Source: Bacillus mycoides (GTDB taxonomy: Bacteria; Bacillota; Bacilli; Bacillales; Bacillaceae_G). Taken from it: DNA of 64,000 bases. The stretch's first letter is position 1, and every line of letters begins with the position of its first letter. The stretch covers positions 1 to 64,000 of the forward strand of contig NZ_LXLV01000026.1 in NCBI RefSeq assembly GCF_001757995.1, given 5' to 3'. The notes under the pieces were generated by a model. The model was not told where the DNA came from. It saw nothing but the letters and a program-made list of their open reading frames with translations, and did no database searches. Positions 35,931 through 44,663 of this stretch are shown piece after piece. A program made the position numbers and the translations under genes.

Positions 35931-35940
35931 GTTCTTTTTG
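35909..35940. terminator. bidirectional terminator embedded in two coding ends
   Basis: The 13-bp stem AAAAAGAACCTAT / ATAGGTTCTTTTT with a GTCAAA loop covers the last codons of both yodM and the CDF gene. Confidence 0.85.
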
Positions 35941-36798
35941 CATGGGCTCCACATGAATATGAGCATGGTAAATTCCGAATTTCTTTCGAAGCATATCTTC
36001 AATATTGTCAGTAATACAATGGCTTTCGCTAACATCCATTCGAGCATCTACTTCAATTGTAATATCTACATACGTTTGATTCCCATACATACGAGCGCGA
36101 ATATCTACAATATGTTCTACACCTGAAATATGTCCTACAGCATCAGCATATTCATCCATTTTATCAGGATCAATACCATCCGTTAGCATATGGGAAGCTT
36201 CTACGAAAATTTCCCATGCAGTCTTACAAATAATAAGACCGACAAGTAAAGCAGCAATAGGGTCCAAAATAGGCATTTGGAACTGTGCTCCGACAATACC
36301 TACTACTGTACCAATACTTACGAGAGCATCTGATAAATTATCTTTTGCAGCAGCCTCTAATGATTTACTTTTTGTTCGCATTGCAATCTTTTTCGTATAC
36401 TTGTATACACCGTACATAACGACAGCAGAAAATAAAGCCACCCATGCAGCAAGTACATTAGGTGCTGCTTGTTTCGGATTGAAAAACGATTGAATTGCAC
36501 TAATCACAACTTCTAATCCGACCGTTGCCATAATAAAGGAAGCAACAAGTGATGCGATTTGTTCTGCACGCGAATGCCCATATGGATGATCTGGATCACG
36601 AGGCTTACGAGAAATTTTGAGACCGATTAATATAGCTAAAGAAGCACCAATATCCGTTAAGTTATTCAAACCGTCAGCACGTAATGCACTAGAGAGGGTA
36701 ATATAACTGATGATGATTTTCATAGAGGATAAAAATATGTAGGCCATAATGCTGACAATAGCACCTTTATCAGCTTCTTTATGAGAAAGAGTATCCAA
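35917..36798 (-). CDS. cation diffusion facilitator transporter
   Basis: CDF-family divalent cation exporter (293 aa) with six membrane helices and a cytoplasmic ferredoxin-like domain. NNLTDIGASLAILIGL and AKDNLSDALVSIG carry the N/D-x-x-x-D metal-site motifs in helices 2 and 5. The C-terminal HAHIHVEPM is a typical family ending. The cation (Zn, Fe, Mn or Co) is not determined. TTG 36798 is favoured by the ribosome binding site spacing; GTG 36807 overlaps AAAGGTG. The gene converges on yodM with a 14-base overlap. Confidence 0.83.
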   Translation of the reverse strand: MDTLSHKEADKGAIVSIMAYIFLSSMKIIISYITLSSALRADGLNNLTDIGASLAILIGLKISRKPRDPDHPYGHSRAEQIASLVASFIMATVGLEVVISAIQSFFNPKQAAPNVLAAWVALFSAVVMYGVYKYTKKIAMRTKSKSLEAAAKDNLSDALVSIGTVVGIVGAQFQMPILDPIAALLVGLIICKTAWEIFVEASHMLTDGIDPDKMDEYADAVGHISGVEHIVDIRARMYGNQTYVDITIEVDARMDVSESHCITDNIEDMLRKKFGIYHAHIHVEPMQKEPILT

Positions 36799-37018
36799 TT
36801 TAATCACTCACCTTTCTTTAAAGGAATTCCTTTCTATAAATAGAGTATCAAACGAAACTCGTGTGGGTCTATACAAACATTGTTGACGTTTTATAGCTTT
36901 TTAAGAAGGGGATAACAAAGTTTCGTGAAGGAAAAATATGTTGTAAAGTGCAAAGTGGAAAGTTGTTAAACAATTAACGATCGATATGGCATAAGGAAGG
37001 GAAGGAGGGGTGTTCAAA

Positions 37019-37072
37019 ATGATTCGTATTAATGCCATTCGTATATATTTTTCTCAAAATGATGGTCTGTAA
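37019..37072 (+). CDS. possible 17-aa micropeptide
   Basis: GGAGGGG (37004-37010) lies 8 bases before an ATG that opens 17 codons, MIRINAIRIYFSQNDGL, ending TAA. It lies in the 385-base gap between the CDF gene and the thioredoxin terminator, where I see nothing else. There is no homology evidence, only the excellent ribosome binding site. Confidence 0.3.
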   Translation: MIRINAIRIYFSQNDGL

Positions 37073-37183
37073 TTCTTCAAATGAAGAATATATAAAAAAT
37101 AATTTCTTGGAGTAGAAGTGGAGAAAAGCATTAATATATGTTCATTTGCATAAAAAATACGAAAAAACATTGTGAAAACAAAT

Positions 37184-37217
37184 AAAAAATCTCTGGAAAA
37201 CTATCCAGAGGTTTTTT
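37184..37217. terminator. thioredoxin terminator, symmetric
   Basis: The 14-bp stem AAAAAATCTCTGGA / TCCAGAGGTTTTTT (one G-T) can act in both directions just past the thioredoxin stop. Confidence 0.85.
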
Positions 37218-37223
37218 CATTTC

Positions 37224-37538
37224 TTAGTACGCTTCTAAAAACTCAGTAACTTGCTCTTCAGTTTTTGCATTCGCACTGTGTAAGTGACCTAGCTTTTCTC
37301 CATTTTGGTATACAAGTAAGCTTGGGATACCCATTACTTGATACTCTTCAGCAATACTTGGTAACTCATCTTTATTAATAGAATACCATTCAAATTTATT
37401 GAACTCTTCCATTACATCTCCGATAAAGTTGTCCATACGCACGCAATCCGGGCACCATGTAGTAAAGAACTTAACAACTACTGGCTCCTCGCTTGCAATG
37501 ATGTCTTTGAATTCCTTGTCAGACTTGATTTCTCTCAT
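37224..37538 (-). CDS. ydbP: thioredoxin family protein, YdbP-like
   Basis: A 104-aa thioredoxin fold protein with active site WCPDC (FTTWCPDCVRMD) and the cis-proline segment MGIPSLLVYQNG. Conserved tail LHSANAKTEEQVTEFL matches YdbP of B. subtilis. AAGGAG has 9-base spacing to the ATG at 37538; the frame is open seven codons upstream through the ribosome binding site. Probably a thiol-disulfide oxidoreductase. Confidence 0.83.
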   Translation of the reverse strand: MREIKSDKEFKDIIASEEPVVVKFFTTWCPDCVRMDNFIGDVMEEFNKFEWYSINKDELPSIAEEYQVMGIPSLLVYQNGEKLGHLHSANAKTEEQVTEFLEAY

Positions 37539-37611
37539 GTTTTGTTGCTCCTTCTTCACTTATAATATTTGGGGTTATTTAGGCGGTGTTTTTGCCCAGA
37601 AACGAAAACTT

Positions 37612-38214
37612 CTAACGAAAGTTCTTCTTTCCGAATAATTCGTTTGCAAATTGATTCACCGCAGTTTCCTGAAGTCCTGGTACAACATGTGAGTAGGTGT
37701 CCAGTGTGATGCCTACTCTTTTATGTCCTAATCGTTCACTCACAATCTTCGGATGTATACCTTGCTTTAACATAATTGTTGCATGAGTATACCTCAGATC
37801 ATGGAACCGAATATCAGGAACCTCACTTTTCTTTATAAGCTTTTTCCAGAGCTGTGTCAAACTTCTGAAACGGCAGACCAAATCGTAGTCATTATAGCCT
37901 TCACCATATCGCTCTTTTTCCTCAGAGATTTTTTGCAGATGGTCATTTAGTGCCATTAAAGTAATGTCAGGCAAAATCAGCAATCTCTTTCCTGAAGAGG
38001 TTTTTAGTTCATGTAATCCCTTTGTAATGTGAGAGAGGTAACGGTTAACAGATAACGTTCATCTCTCAAAATCAATGTCTTTCCATTGTAGACCTAAGAT
38101 TTCACCTTTACGCATTCCACATGTAATACCAAGAAGATAAGCGATATAATAACGGCTTTCTTTTGCATGTTCTAAAAAACGAAGAACTTCTTCATCGGTT
38201 AAAAAGCCAGGGGG
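37612..38214 (-). pseudogene. truncated phage-type tyrosine integrase with a nonsense codon
   Basis: Only the catalytic domain remains. Starting after a TAA at 38215-38217 the frame reads PPGFLTDEEVLRFLEHA, then GITCGMRKGEI (first Arg), then TGA at 38059-38061, and goes on TLSVNRYLSHIT to HDLRYTHATIM (His, Arg), SERLGHKR (His) and DTYSHVVPG (Tyr). All catalytic residues are kept, but the DNA-binding N-terminus is gone. It marks an old phage or ICE integration near the thioredoxin gene. Confidence 0.85.
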
Positions 38215-38274
38215 TTAACGCTGATTTAGTGGAAAGAGCTCATTATATCACTCTTTCGGAGGAGGTGAGTTAGG

Positions 38275-38430
38275 ATGCGGAAATGGTTAAAGAAACTATT
38301 TTAGAAAAAACGCCCACCCTGCATTGTTTGTGAGGAACAAGAAGGTGAGCTTCAATTAAACGAAACGGATAGGATCTGTGAAAATTGTGCCCAAATTATG
38401 CATGAAAAAGGTATTGAAAGAGATGAATAG
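38275..38430 (+). pseudogene. small zinc-ribbon protein gene with an amber codon
   Basis: GGAGGAGGTGAG precedes an ATG opening MRKWLKKLF, then TAG (38302-38304), then KKRPPCIVCEEQEGEL and DRICENCAQIM to a TAG at 38430. CIVC and CENC look like a zinc ribbon. The 51-codon frame is otherwise intact, so this is a one-base nonsense change or readthrough. Confidence 0.5.
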
Positions 38431-38436
38431 TACCCT

Positions 38437-39045
38437 TTACATCTTATTCCATATATAACAAAGCTGGTTAGCTTCTGATTCAAGAGCTATTAAATGATCA
38501 TTATTAATAGAGTTATTCGTATACATTCTGTTCTTTTGAATGTTAAGAACCGTATAATTCACATCGTTATGTTCATTTGAAAATGTTGACTCGTTTAATA
38601 ATGTCAGCGTTGAGTTGATGTTGTATTTATCAATTCGCTCTTTTTTTCCTTTGAAAAACAGTTTGATAAGATGCGGCTCATCATTAATGAGCAAACCGAG
38701 TTCAGGTGATGAGCGGACGATTAAATCATCTGATATCCAATGTGATTTACCTGGATCGAACCAAGAGACGTCTTTGTTTTTAATGAATTTTTTGTACTGT
38801 TTTATGACATCAATGTAGTTTTGCTTTTTCTTCTGATCAACCGTTTGCACTAATGTTTCGAAACATTCAAAAGGTAGTTCGTTTTGATGAAATTTAATAA
38901 CAGTGTCTCGTAATTGTTTCCAGTAATCAAAAGCTGGTTGGTATTCCGGTTGAGATTTTAGATTTTTTACAAAGTTTGTTTTAGCTGCACTACTTTTCAG
39001 TGTGAAGTCTAGAAATTGTGTAAGTCCTACTTTAATTTCTGCCAT
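38437..39045 (-). CDS. unknown protein in the variable region
   Basis: A 202-aa soluble, Lys/Asn-rich protein (MAEIKVGLTQFLDFTLKSSA at the N-terminus; aromatic KDVSWFDPGKSHW near 97-109). It starts at the ATG at 39045, 6 bases after AGGGGG. It lies between an amber-interrupted ORF and an unrelated 73-aa gene, opposite to both. No motif or family is recognised; phage or defence origin is possible but not shown. Confidence 0.65.
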   Translation of the reverse strand: MAEIKVGLTQFLDFTLKSSAAKTNFVKNLKSQPEYQPAFDYWKQLRDTVIKFHQNELPFECFETLVQTVDQKKKQNYIDVIKQYKKFIKNKDVSWFDPGKSHWISDDLIVRSSPELGLLINDEPHLIKLFFKGKKERIDKYNINSTLTLLNESTFSNEHNDVNYTVLNIQKNRMYTNNSINNDHLIALESEANQLCYIWNKM

Positions 39046-39121
39046 ATTACACCCCCTTTTCAAACATTACTAATTCGATAATGGAAAGGAAAATCCTGCA
39101 TTTTTTAAGGAGGTGAGCTAG

Positions 39122-39343
39122 ATGCTAGAAAACCCGATGTCCATGCACAATGGCTACGGCAAAGCTGATCCGCAAGAACAAGAGGGAATTATTACAACTT
39201 CTATCGATATCCAAAAGTTACAAGATGTTATAAGTCGAGCGGTAGTGATTTTGCAGGATTGTCCAGAAGATGCTGAACTTGATGATTTAAATGGGAGCAT
39301 TAATGAAGCGTTGGAATTGTTACAAAAGTATTTGGGGCAATAA
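39122..39343 (+). CDS. small acidic protein of unknown function
   Basis: A 73-aa acidic protein with a disordered head (MLENPMSMHNGYGKADPQEQ) and a predicted C-terminal helix pair (LQDVISRAVVILQDCPED). AAGGAGGTGAG is about 10 bases before the ATG. The family is not recognised. Confidence 0.6.
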   Translation: MLENPMSMHNGYGKADPQEQEGIITTSIDIQKLQDVISRAVVILQDCPEDAELDDLNGSINEALELLQKYLGQ

Positions 39344-39832
39344 AAAAGGACGAGCAGTCGTACCTGCTGTCCTTTATAGGAGGAAAATTATTCTGGACTA
39401 GAACTACGAATAACCAGAAAAAGCGCTTTTAACCAGTGTTGTCAAAGATGTAATAATCTGTGCAACATAAAAGCTTAGTCGGAATTCAAAACAACAAAAT
39501 GGCTTACGTTGGTAAACAGGCTCAAAAGTAGTATATGCAAAATGAAAAATTCCATACAAAAAGCAGACAACAATTTTGGTTGTCTGCCTGTGAGTCGAAT
39601 GAGTTAGCTAATTGTGATAAATTGCTTTCCCATTACAAGAAGAGTGAAGCTGCTAGTTCAAACAGCTTGTAGGTAGTGTTTTCGATATTTTAAAAAATAT
39701 ACAGAGAAAGCAGATAAGTGATGAACCTACCTGCTTACTACTGTAACAAAAGAAAGAAGTACTAGCCGTGGATACGACGGTTTGAAAATAGTATGTATTT
39801 TTATTTGAAAAATATTCAAGGGGTGAAGAAAC
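39344..39832. other. gene-poor stretch with hairpins
   Basis: Contains a terminator-like hairpin with a weak T tail (39345-39377) and a strong hairpin GCAGACAAC / GTTGTCTGC (39563-39587) without a T-tract. Short ORFs here have no convincing ribosome binding site. It looks like decayed phage or accessory DNA. Confidence 0.5.
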
Positions 39833-40045
39833 ATGGAATGTTTGATAAATGGTGTCTATGAAATAGATAATGATTTTTTTGGTCCAATAAACTTTGCTAA
39901 TGTTGTAGCTGTTTCATCCATAATTCAATTGAGTGCAGGGGATTTAGTCGAGATTTTTGCACAAAGTAGCGTAGCTGGAGTTATTAGTAATGTAGAAGAT
40001 AGTACGCATTTTGAAGCTGCAAGATTCCCGTCTCCAAAAGTATAA
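39833..40045 (+). pseudogene. fragment of a C1q/TNF-like spore-surface domain
   Basis: A 70-aa ORF, with GGGGTGAAG before the ATG, whose NDFFGPINFANVVAVS and STHFEAARFPSP segments match the last third of the broken gene at 40822-41379 in order and spacing. It corresponds to the C-terminal strands of a jelly-roll (C1q/TNF) domain like those ending exosporium proteins. The N-terminal strands are missing. It may be a truncated paralog. Confidence 0.55.
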
Positions 40046-40821
40046 GTGGTATGAAACCTTGTAAGTAATTTAATATCAGGACATTCCAAAATTTATACTC
40101 ACCCTGTACAAGAACGGATAATTTATTTGTAGTGCATGAAGTATTTTAACGGTGTACAAGCTGTTTTGAAAGCGCTGGATAAATGAACTATGTACTGTTA
40201 AATAGTGTCTGATGATTGTAAACGAAACAGTCGAAGAAGAGTAGCGGTGTATGCAAAAAGAAATGCATGATGTTTAGGTAAAGAAAGCTTACTGGTAAGG
40301 GGATCTTACCGATTTAGTTCATGAAAAAAGCCCTGTTGTCTCCAACAGGACCCTTCCTAAAATGGCAAAGAGTAACTCTTACCTTACTCCTTGTCCATAG
40401 AATACACAAAAATTATACGTTTGTATAGGTCAATAATTCACAATAATAATATTGTAATATAATGCTTAAAAGAAATTGTAAAGGGTGGAAAAGTATTTGT
40501 CATAGAAGAAGTGTTGATTTTAAAGGGATTTTAAGAGGTTGTTTACATCTTAACGATAATAAAGGGATATTGGAATAATAAAATATGAAATATTGCATAT
40601 CTCATTGGACGAAATAATTTATTTAATAATAATATTGCGTGGAGGAGGCATTTTCCCCTGAAAATCCGAGTTGGTGAAACATACTGTTTAGTACTAATGA
40701 AATAAGCAACATTTTAAATGAGCGCTCTGCCTTTTTATTTTTGTAACAGCAACAACTTGTCCAAACTTTCGAAGTCTAGCATACATGGTATGCAGTAGTA
40801 TCTTAGAAACGAGCGATTTTT
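40046..40821. other. long gap with a minus-strand hairpin
   Basis: Nothing coding is supported. At 40327-40348 CCTGTTG / CAACAGG pair, and the minus strand continues GGGCTTTTTTC, which looks like a terminator for a lost minus-strand gene. GGTAAG / CTTACC (about 40291-40309) pairs also. A 15-base palindrome GCATACATGGTATGC lies at 40789-40803, about 20 bases before the next gene. Confidence 0.45.
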
Positions 40822-41379
40822 ATGACTTACTACTACAATTGTAATGGGAATGAAAAGAAGCATTATAATTGTTGTAAAAAAAGAAGCGACTATAATAAGT
40901 GCGGTGAAAAATGTGATGACTGCTCTTGCGATCATAAGGAGAATAAGCTATCTGAGTTTAGAGCTGTTAGTACAGCAAATCAAAATGTTACTGCAAATAC
41001 TTCTGTTAAAGTATTTGCAGTAACATTTTGATTTAGCGAACGAATATAACCCAGCAACATCAAATTTTACTCCGAAGACTAGAGGAGTTTGTTCCGTAAT
41101 TGGGACGATTGGTTTCTTTCTGAACGATACAAATTTAAATTATAGAGCGCGTGTAGAAGTTCGGGTGAATGGAAATTCAGAAATTGCTATAGATAACGAC
41201 TTTTTGGTCCAATAAATTTCGGTAATGTCGTAAGTGTTTCTACTATACTTCAATTAGAGGCAAGAGATATAGTTGGAATTTTTGCTGAGAGTAATGTAGA
41301 TGGATTTATTTCCCGAAAAAATCCAGGTTTCATTAGTACGTATTTTGAAGCTGCGAGATTCCCATCTCCAATTAAATAA
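40822..41379 (+). pseudogene. Cys-rich protein with C1q/TNF-like domain, frameshifted twice
   Basis: The N-terminal part (MTYYYNCNGNEKKHYNCCKK) is Cys/Lys/Asn-rich. The jelly-roll domain continues in a second frame from FDLANEYNPATSNFTPK (about 41028) to VNGNSEIAIDND, then in a third frame from FFGPINFGNVVSVS to EAARFPSPIK. The first shift sits at the 24-bp inverted repeat (40977-41034). The second is one missing T in the run 41201-41205, where the paralog at 39833 keeps the frame. A spore-surface role is inferred from the domain type. Confidence 0.7.
40977..41034. repeat. perfect 24-bp inverted repeat inside a broken gene
   Basis: The arms 40977-41000 and 41011-41034 are exact reverse complements, with a 10-base spacer TTCTGTTAAA. 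Left arm core: CAAAATGTTACTGCAAATAC. It lies within coding sequence and joins two reading frames. Confidence 0.95.
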
Positions 41380-41416
41380 ATAGAATAAAAGACTATTTAC
41401 TGACTATCTTTTTTGT

Positions 41417-41444
41417 AAGGCCCTACTTTATGATAGGGCCTTTT
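41417..41444. terminator. terminator between two small genes
   Basis: AAGGCCCTA / TAGGGCCTT with an 8-base loop is followed by TTTT; on the other strand AC then AAAAAAG follows, so it acts mainly on the plus strand. Confidence 0.75.
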
Positions 41445-41471
41445 ATCTGCAGGCAATTAGAAAGTTTTGTA

Positions 41472-41684
41472 TTAGAATAAATTCATAAATACTTGATAAG
41501 CAACACCTAGAGTTAATACGATAGCTAACAGTTTTGCTAGCCATCTCGGTGCATTTAAATTTAGTAAAAGGGAATGACATATACTAAATGTAATGCCGAG
41601 TGTTAAAAGAATTGCGATAAGATATAAAATTAATAGGAATAAAGGTTGCTCTATGGAGCCGAAGTCAATTTTGGATGGATTCAT
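41472..41684 (-). CDS. small two-helix membrane protein
   Basis: A 70-aa protein with two membrane helices (PLFLLILYLIAILLTLGITF and LAKLLAIVLTLGVAYQVF). GAGGTAC is about 10 bases before the ATG. No family is recognised. Confidence 0.6.
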   Translation of the reverse strand: MNPSKIDFGSIEQPLFLLILYLIAILLTLGITFSICHSLLLNLNAPRWLAKLLAIVLTLGVAYQVFMNLF

Positions 41685-41855
41685 GTAATATGTACCTCGT
41701 TTTTTATTAATATATTAATATAATAATGAAAAATACAAGGAATTGGAAGAGTAATGTAATAAATACTATAAAAGTAAATTTGAAGTTATGGATGGAGTAG
41801 ATAAAATAATCTTTGAAAGACTATTCAAAGCCAACATTTGTTTAAGTTTAATATA

Positions 41856-41873
41856 CAAGAACGAACGTTCTTG
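41856..41873. promoter_or_regulatory. 18-bp palindrome upstream of mepB
   Basis: CAAGAACG-AA-CGTTCTTG is a perfect inverted repeat containing GAAC-N4-GTTC, the core of the Gram-positive LexA box. It lies 31 bases before the gene start. A TetR- or MarR-type operator is the alternative. Confidence 0.5.
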
Positions 41874-41903
41874 GTATACTGGAAAATAAAAAGGTGCGTT
41901 TAC

Positions 41904-42407
41904 ATGACAAATTTTAGTAATATAATTGAAAAACTAGATGAAATGATTTACAAACCTAATAATCTATTAATTACTAAACGAAAAGAAGAAAAGCAAAATT
42001 CAGAATATGCAGGAGGGGTATTCCAGCTAAATAATAGAAGCATCCGATTTAGGGTATCAAAAATTACGCCTAATAAGATTGGACAATTTGTTTCTTTTTG
42101 GGAGAAGAATGCCTCCATGAGCAATCAGGCATTTTTTTATGATTCGGCTCCTAACCTTTTAGTTATCACTTGTATAGCGGATAATAAACTAGGACAATTT
42201 ATTTTTCCAAAAGAGATTCTTCTAAAAGAAAAAATATTAAAAACTCAAAATCAAAAAGGAAAAATGGCTATGAGGGTTTACCCTATTTGGGATAAACCTA
42301 CTAGTAATCAAGCTAAGAAGAGTCAATTGTGGCAACTTCATTATTTTGTCGATTTAAGTGATGCTGAAAATGTAGCTACAGATAAACTATTAAACTTATA
42401 TTCATAG
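41904..42407 (+). CDS. mepB: MepB family protein
   Basis: A 167-aa MepB-like protein, named after S. aureus mepRAB but of unknown function. FRVSKITPNKIGQFVSFWEK and FFYDSAPNLLVITC are conserved, and FIFPKEIL follows. AAGGTG has 7-base spacing to the ATG at 41904; the open frame continues 22 codons upstream across the palindrome. No mepA or mepR is adjacent. Confidence 0.78.
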   Translation: MTNFSNIIEKLDEMIYKPNNLLITKRKEEKQNSEYAGGVFQLNNRSIRFRVSKITPNKIGQFVSFWEKNASMSNQAFFYDSAPNLLVITCIADNKLGQFIFPKEILLKEKILKTQNQKGKMAMRVYPIWDKPTSNQAKKSQLWQLHYFVDLSDAENVATDKLLNLYS

Positions 42408-42675
42408 CGCATAATAAGAAATTTTTTGGAATATTCAATGTTTGTTCAGATGGATATTTGGAAATGTTAACAGGATAATCTGTTAAGTAAAGAATAAAAA
42501 AGGAGCATACAAACAAAGTATGCTCAAAAAAAGATAGGTTTTATGAGTGGAGAATCTCCATACGATAATATATGCTCATTTCATTAATATGTGAAAAATA
42601 TCAACAAAATATCAATAGAATATCAATTAATGAATTATTTTAGTTTTTTAATGAAGTCATGTTTTTGTGAAATGA
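42408..42675. other. gap with a minus-strand hairpin
   Basis: GAGCATAC / GTATGCTC (42503-42525) with TTTTTT following on the minus strand looks like a terminator without a gene. Otherwise AT-rich and empty. Confidence 0.4.
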
Positions 42676-42712
42676 AAAAGAGCCGTTTCTTTTGAAAGAT
42701 GCGGCTCTTTTT
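42676..42712. terminator. terminator near a 64-aa gene
   Basis: AAAAGAGCCG / CGGCTCTTTT, with T and A runs on both sides, lies just past the convergent 64-aa gene. Confidence 0.75.
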
Positions 42713-42762
42713 ACTATTTTGTTATCGTACCGTTCGAAATGATAAATCATAAAATTATACGA

Positions 42763-42957
42763 TTAACAATTTAATAATGATCGGACTTCAGTTACATATT
42801 TCTTAAAGTCTGGATATTGAGATACAGTTTGGCAGGTAGGGGTGAGTAGTTGATTAATTAAAGATACATTTGTAATTACTTCGTTACAAGGGCCGTAGAA
42901 TGTAACTTTTAGCTTTGAATTCGGGGGAACTTTGAATACGATAGGGATTTTTTTCAT
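42763..42957 (-). CDS. 64-aa protein of unknown function
   Basis: A small protein beginning MKKIPIVFKVPPNSKLKVTF, with four short beta-like strands and a Cys at the last position (SLLNC). AAGGAG is 10 bases before the ATG. The family is not recognised. Confidence 0.6.
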   Translation of the reverse strand: MKKIPIVFKVPPNSKLKVTFYGPCNEVITNVSLINQLLTPTCQTVSQYPDFKKYVTEVRSLLNC

Positions 42958-43523
42958 TAAATAAACTCCTTACATAACAGAGGTTATATGTTTATTTCCT
43001 TTTAATTAGGAAGACATATTAATATAATATGTAATTTTTATTGTAGTTGATTATTACATATACTGTATGAGTTGATGTAATTTCTAGTACGTATCAAAAT
43101 AGTGTTGTAAAAAAATATATATCATGTTTATAAAAAGCTTTAAAACAGACTAATACGAGGGAATAAGCGCTAATTAACTTGTCTCTATATAATAAATTGT
43201 AAAAAGGCAGCTTTTTTTAGCTGCCTTTTTACAGGGAGATTGAAAAATCTTGGAGCTCATTCATGAGTATAAGCAAAAATTGCTTATATATAGTATGCAC
43301 ATTATTTGTAATTTCATCCCAATATTTAGTATGAAATAAACGCAAGTCTATCGTTTACAAATGCAAAAAAGAAGAACTTGTTTATTATGGATAAAAAGAA
43401 ATTATTTAGTTTTAAAAAATGATGAAAATATATTTATTTGTCTTATAGAAGCTTGCTATTAGGCATATGGGTCTAGCAATAATACAAGCTTTGAATAAGA
43501 TAATAAAAAGGAGTTGATTAGTA
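42958..43523. other. gap before the lysozyme gene, with terminator
   Basis: Contains a strong symmetric hairpin, AAAAAGGCAGCT / AGCTGCCTTTTT (43201-43230). The rest is AT-rich and has no supported ORF. Confidence 0.6.
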
Positions 43524-44519
43524 ATGGGTTATATTGTAGATATTTCGAAATGGAATGGAAATATTAATTGGGATATTGCAGCGTCTCAGCTAGATTTAGT
43601 TATTGCTAGAGTTCAAGATGGTTCAAATACGGCCGATTTTATGTATCAAAGTTATGTGAAAGAAATGAAGAAACGTAGTATTCCATTTGGGAATTATGCA
43701 TTTTGCCGTTTTATATCTATTTCAGATGCAAAAAAAGAAGCGCAAGATTTTTGGAATCGTGGTGATAAAACCGCTAAATTTTGGGTGGCAGATGTAGAAG
43801 TTCAAACAATGGTAGATATGGAAGGCGGGACTCAAGCATTTATTGATGAATTACGCCGATTAGGTGCAAAAAAAATTGGTTTATATGTAGGACATCACAC
43901 TTATGTATCATTTGGAGCTCGCAATATTGATGCTGATTTTATTTGGATTCCTCGTTACGGAGGGAATAAACCAGCATATCCTTGTGATATTTGGCAATAT
44001 ACTGATTCAGGAAATGTTCCTGGTATTGGAAAATGTGATTTGAATCAATTAATGGGGAATAAAGGTCTTTCTTGGTTTATAGGTTCAAATCAAACAAATC
44101 AATCTAGTATTGGAGATAGTAAGCAACCAAATGGAATTGGTATTGCAGTTTCAAAATATGATGATGGATACGGCATTAATTTATATGAAAATCCTGCGAA
44201 TCCACAGTTTACAGGAAGGGTTACGAAAAAAATCCCATATTTAATCTATAAAGGTTATTGGGGAGGTGGCGAAAAAGATATGATTTGTTTAGGTAGTGAA
44301 CAACAATGGGCTAAGTTAGAGCATTTTAATGTACAATGGTTTTATGCATATTCAAAATATACACCTGGATATGAAATTAGAACGTACGATGGACCAAACG
44401 GGAATGATACAGGTGCGGTCGATGGGAAGGTCCCTTATCGTATTTGGAATCGTCAAGATGGATATGTCGATATAGGTGGAAACAAATGGATCAAAGAAGA
44501 ACATGTGCAGATTAAATGA
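43524..44519 (+). CDS. GH25 lysozyme (N-acetylmuramidase), endolysin-like
   Basis: A 331-aa glycoside hydrolase of family 25, which cuts peptidoglycan between MurNAc and GlcNAc. Catalytic-type acids are in IVD6ISKWNG and AD90VE92V; the substrate face includes PCDIWQYTD. The C-terminal third (about 190-331) carries two wall-binding SH3-like modules, with [19 protein letters not shown] and [16 protein letters not shown]. No signal peptide is present, as in phage endolysins. AAGGAG precedes the ATG. Its place in a region with an integrase remnant suggests phage descent, but no holin is seen next to it. Confidence 0.85.
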   Translation: MGYIVDISKWNGNINWDIAASQLDLVIARVQDGSNTADFMYQSYVKEMKKRSIPFGNYAFCRFISISDAKKEAQDFWNRGDKTAKFWVADVEVQTMVDMEGGTQAFIDELRRLGAKKIGLYVGHHTYVSFGARNIDADFIWIPRYGGNKPAYPCDIWQYTDSGNVPGIGKCDLNQLMGNKGLSWFIGSNQTNQSSIGDSKQPNGIGIAVSKYDDGYGINLYENPANPQFTGRVTKKIPYLIYKGYWGGGEKDMICLGSEQQWAKLEHFNVQWFYAYSKYTPGYEIRTYDGPNGNDTGAVDGKVPYRIWNRQDGYVDIGGNKWIKEEHVQIK

Positions 44520-44524
44520 TGTTA

Positions 44525-44551
44525 AAAAGTCGGCTTCATGCCGGCTTTTGT
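44525..44551 (+). terminator. terminator after the lysozyme gene
   Basis: AAAAGTCGGC / GCCGGCTTTT with a TTCAT loop. Confidence 0.75.
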
Positions 44552-44663
44552 ATTTAATAAAGCTTGTCTCTGACATGAAAAGAAATACTTGTGGAAAACA
44601 CATTAATTTCACAATAGCGCTGTATAGTTCCTAATATACATTTATCAAAGTGAGGTATTTGAA

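Noticed and set aside
38281-38304. Short 9-codon peptide MRKWLKKLF as a gene of its own
   Set aside because: The frame past the TAG encodes a clear zinc-ribbon pattern, so an interrupted gene explains it better.
40735-40935. 66-aa minus-strand ORF
   Set aside because: Covers the start and leader of the Cys-rich gene; hydrophobic shadow without a site.
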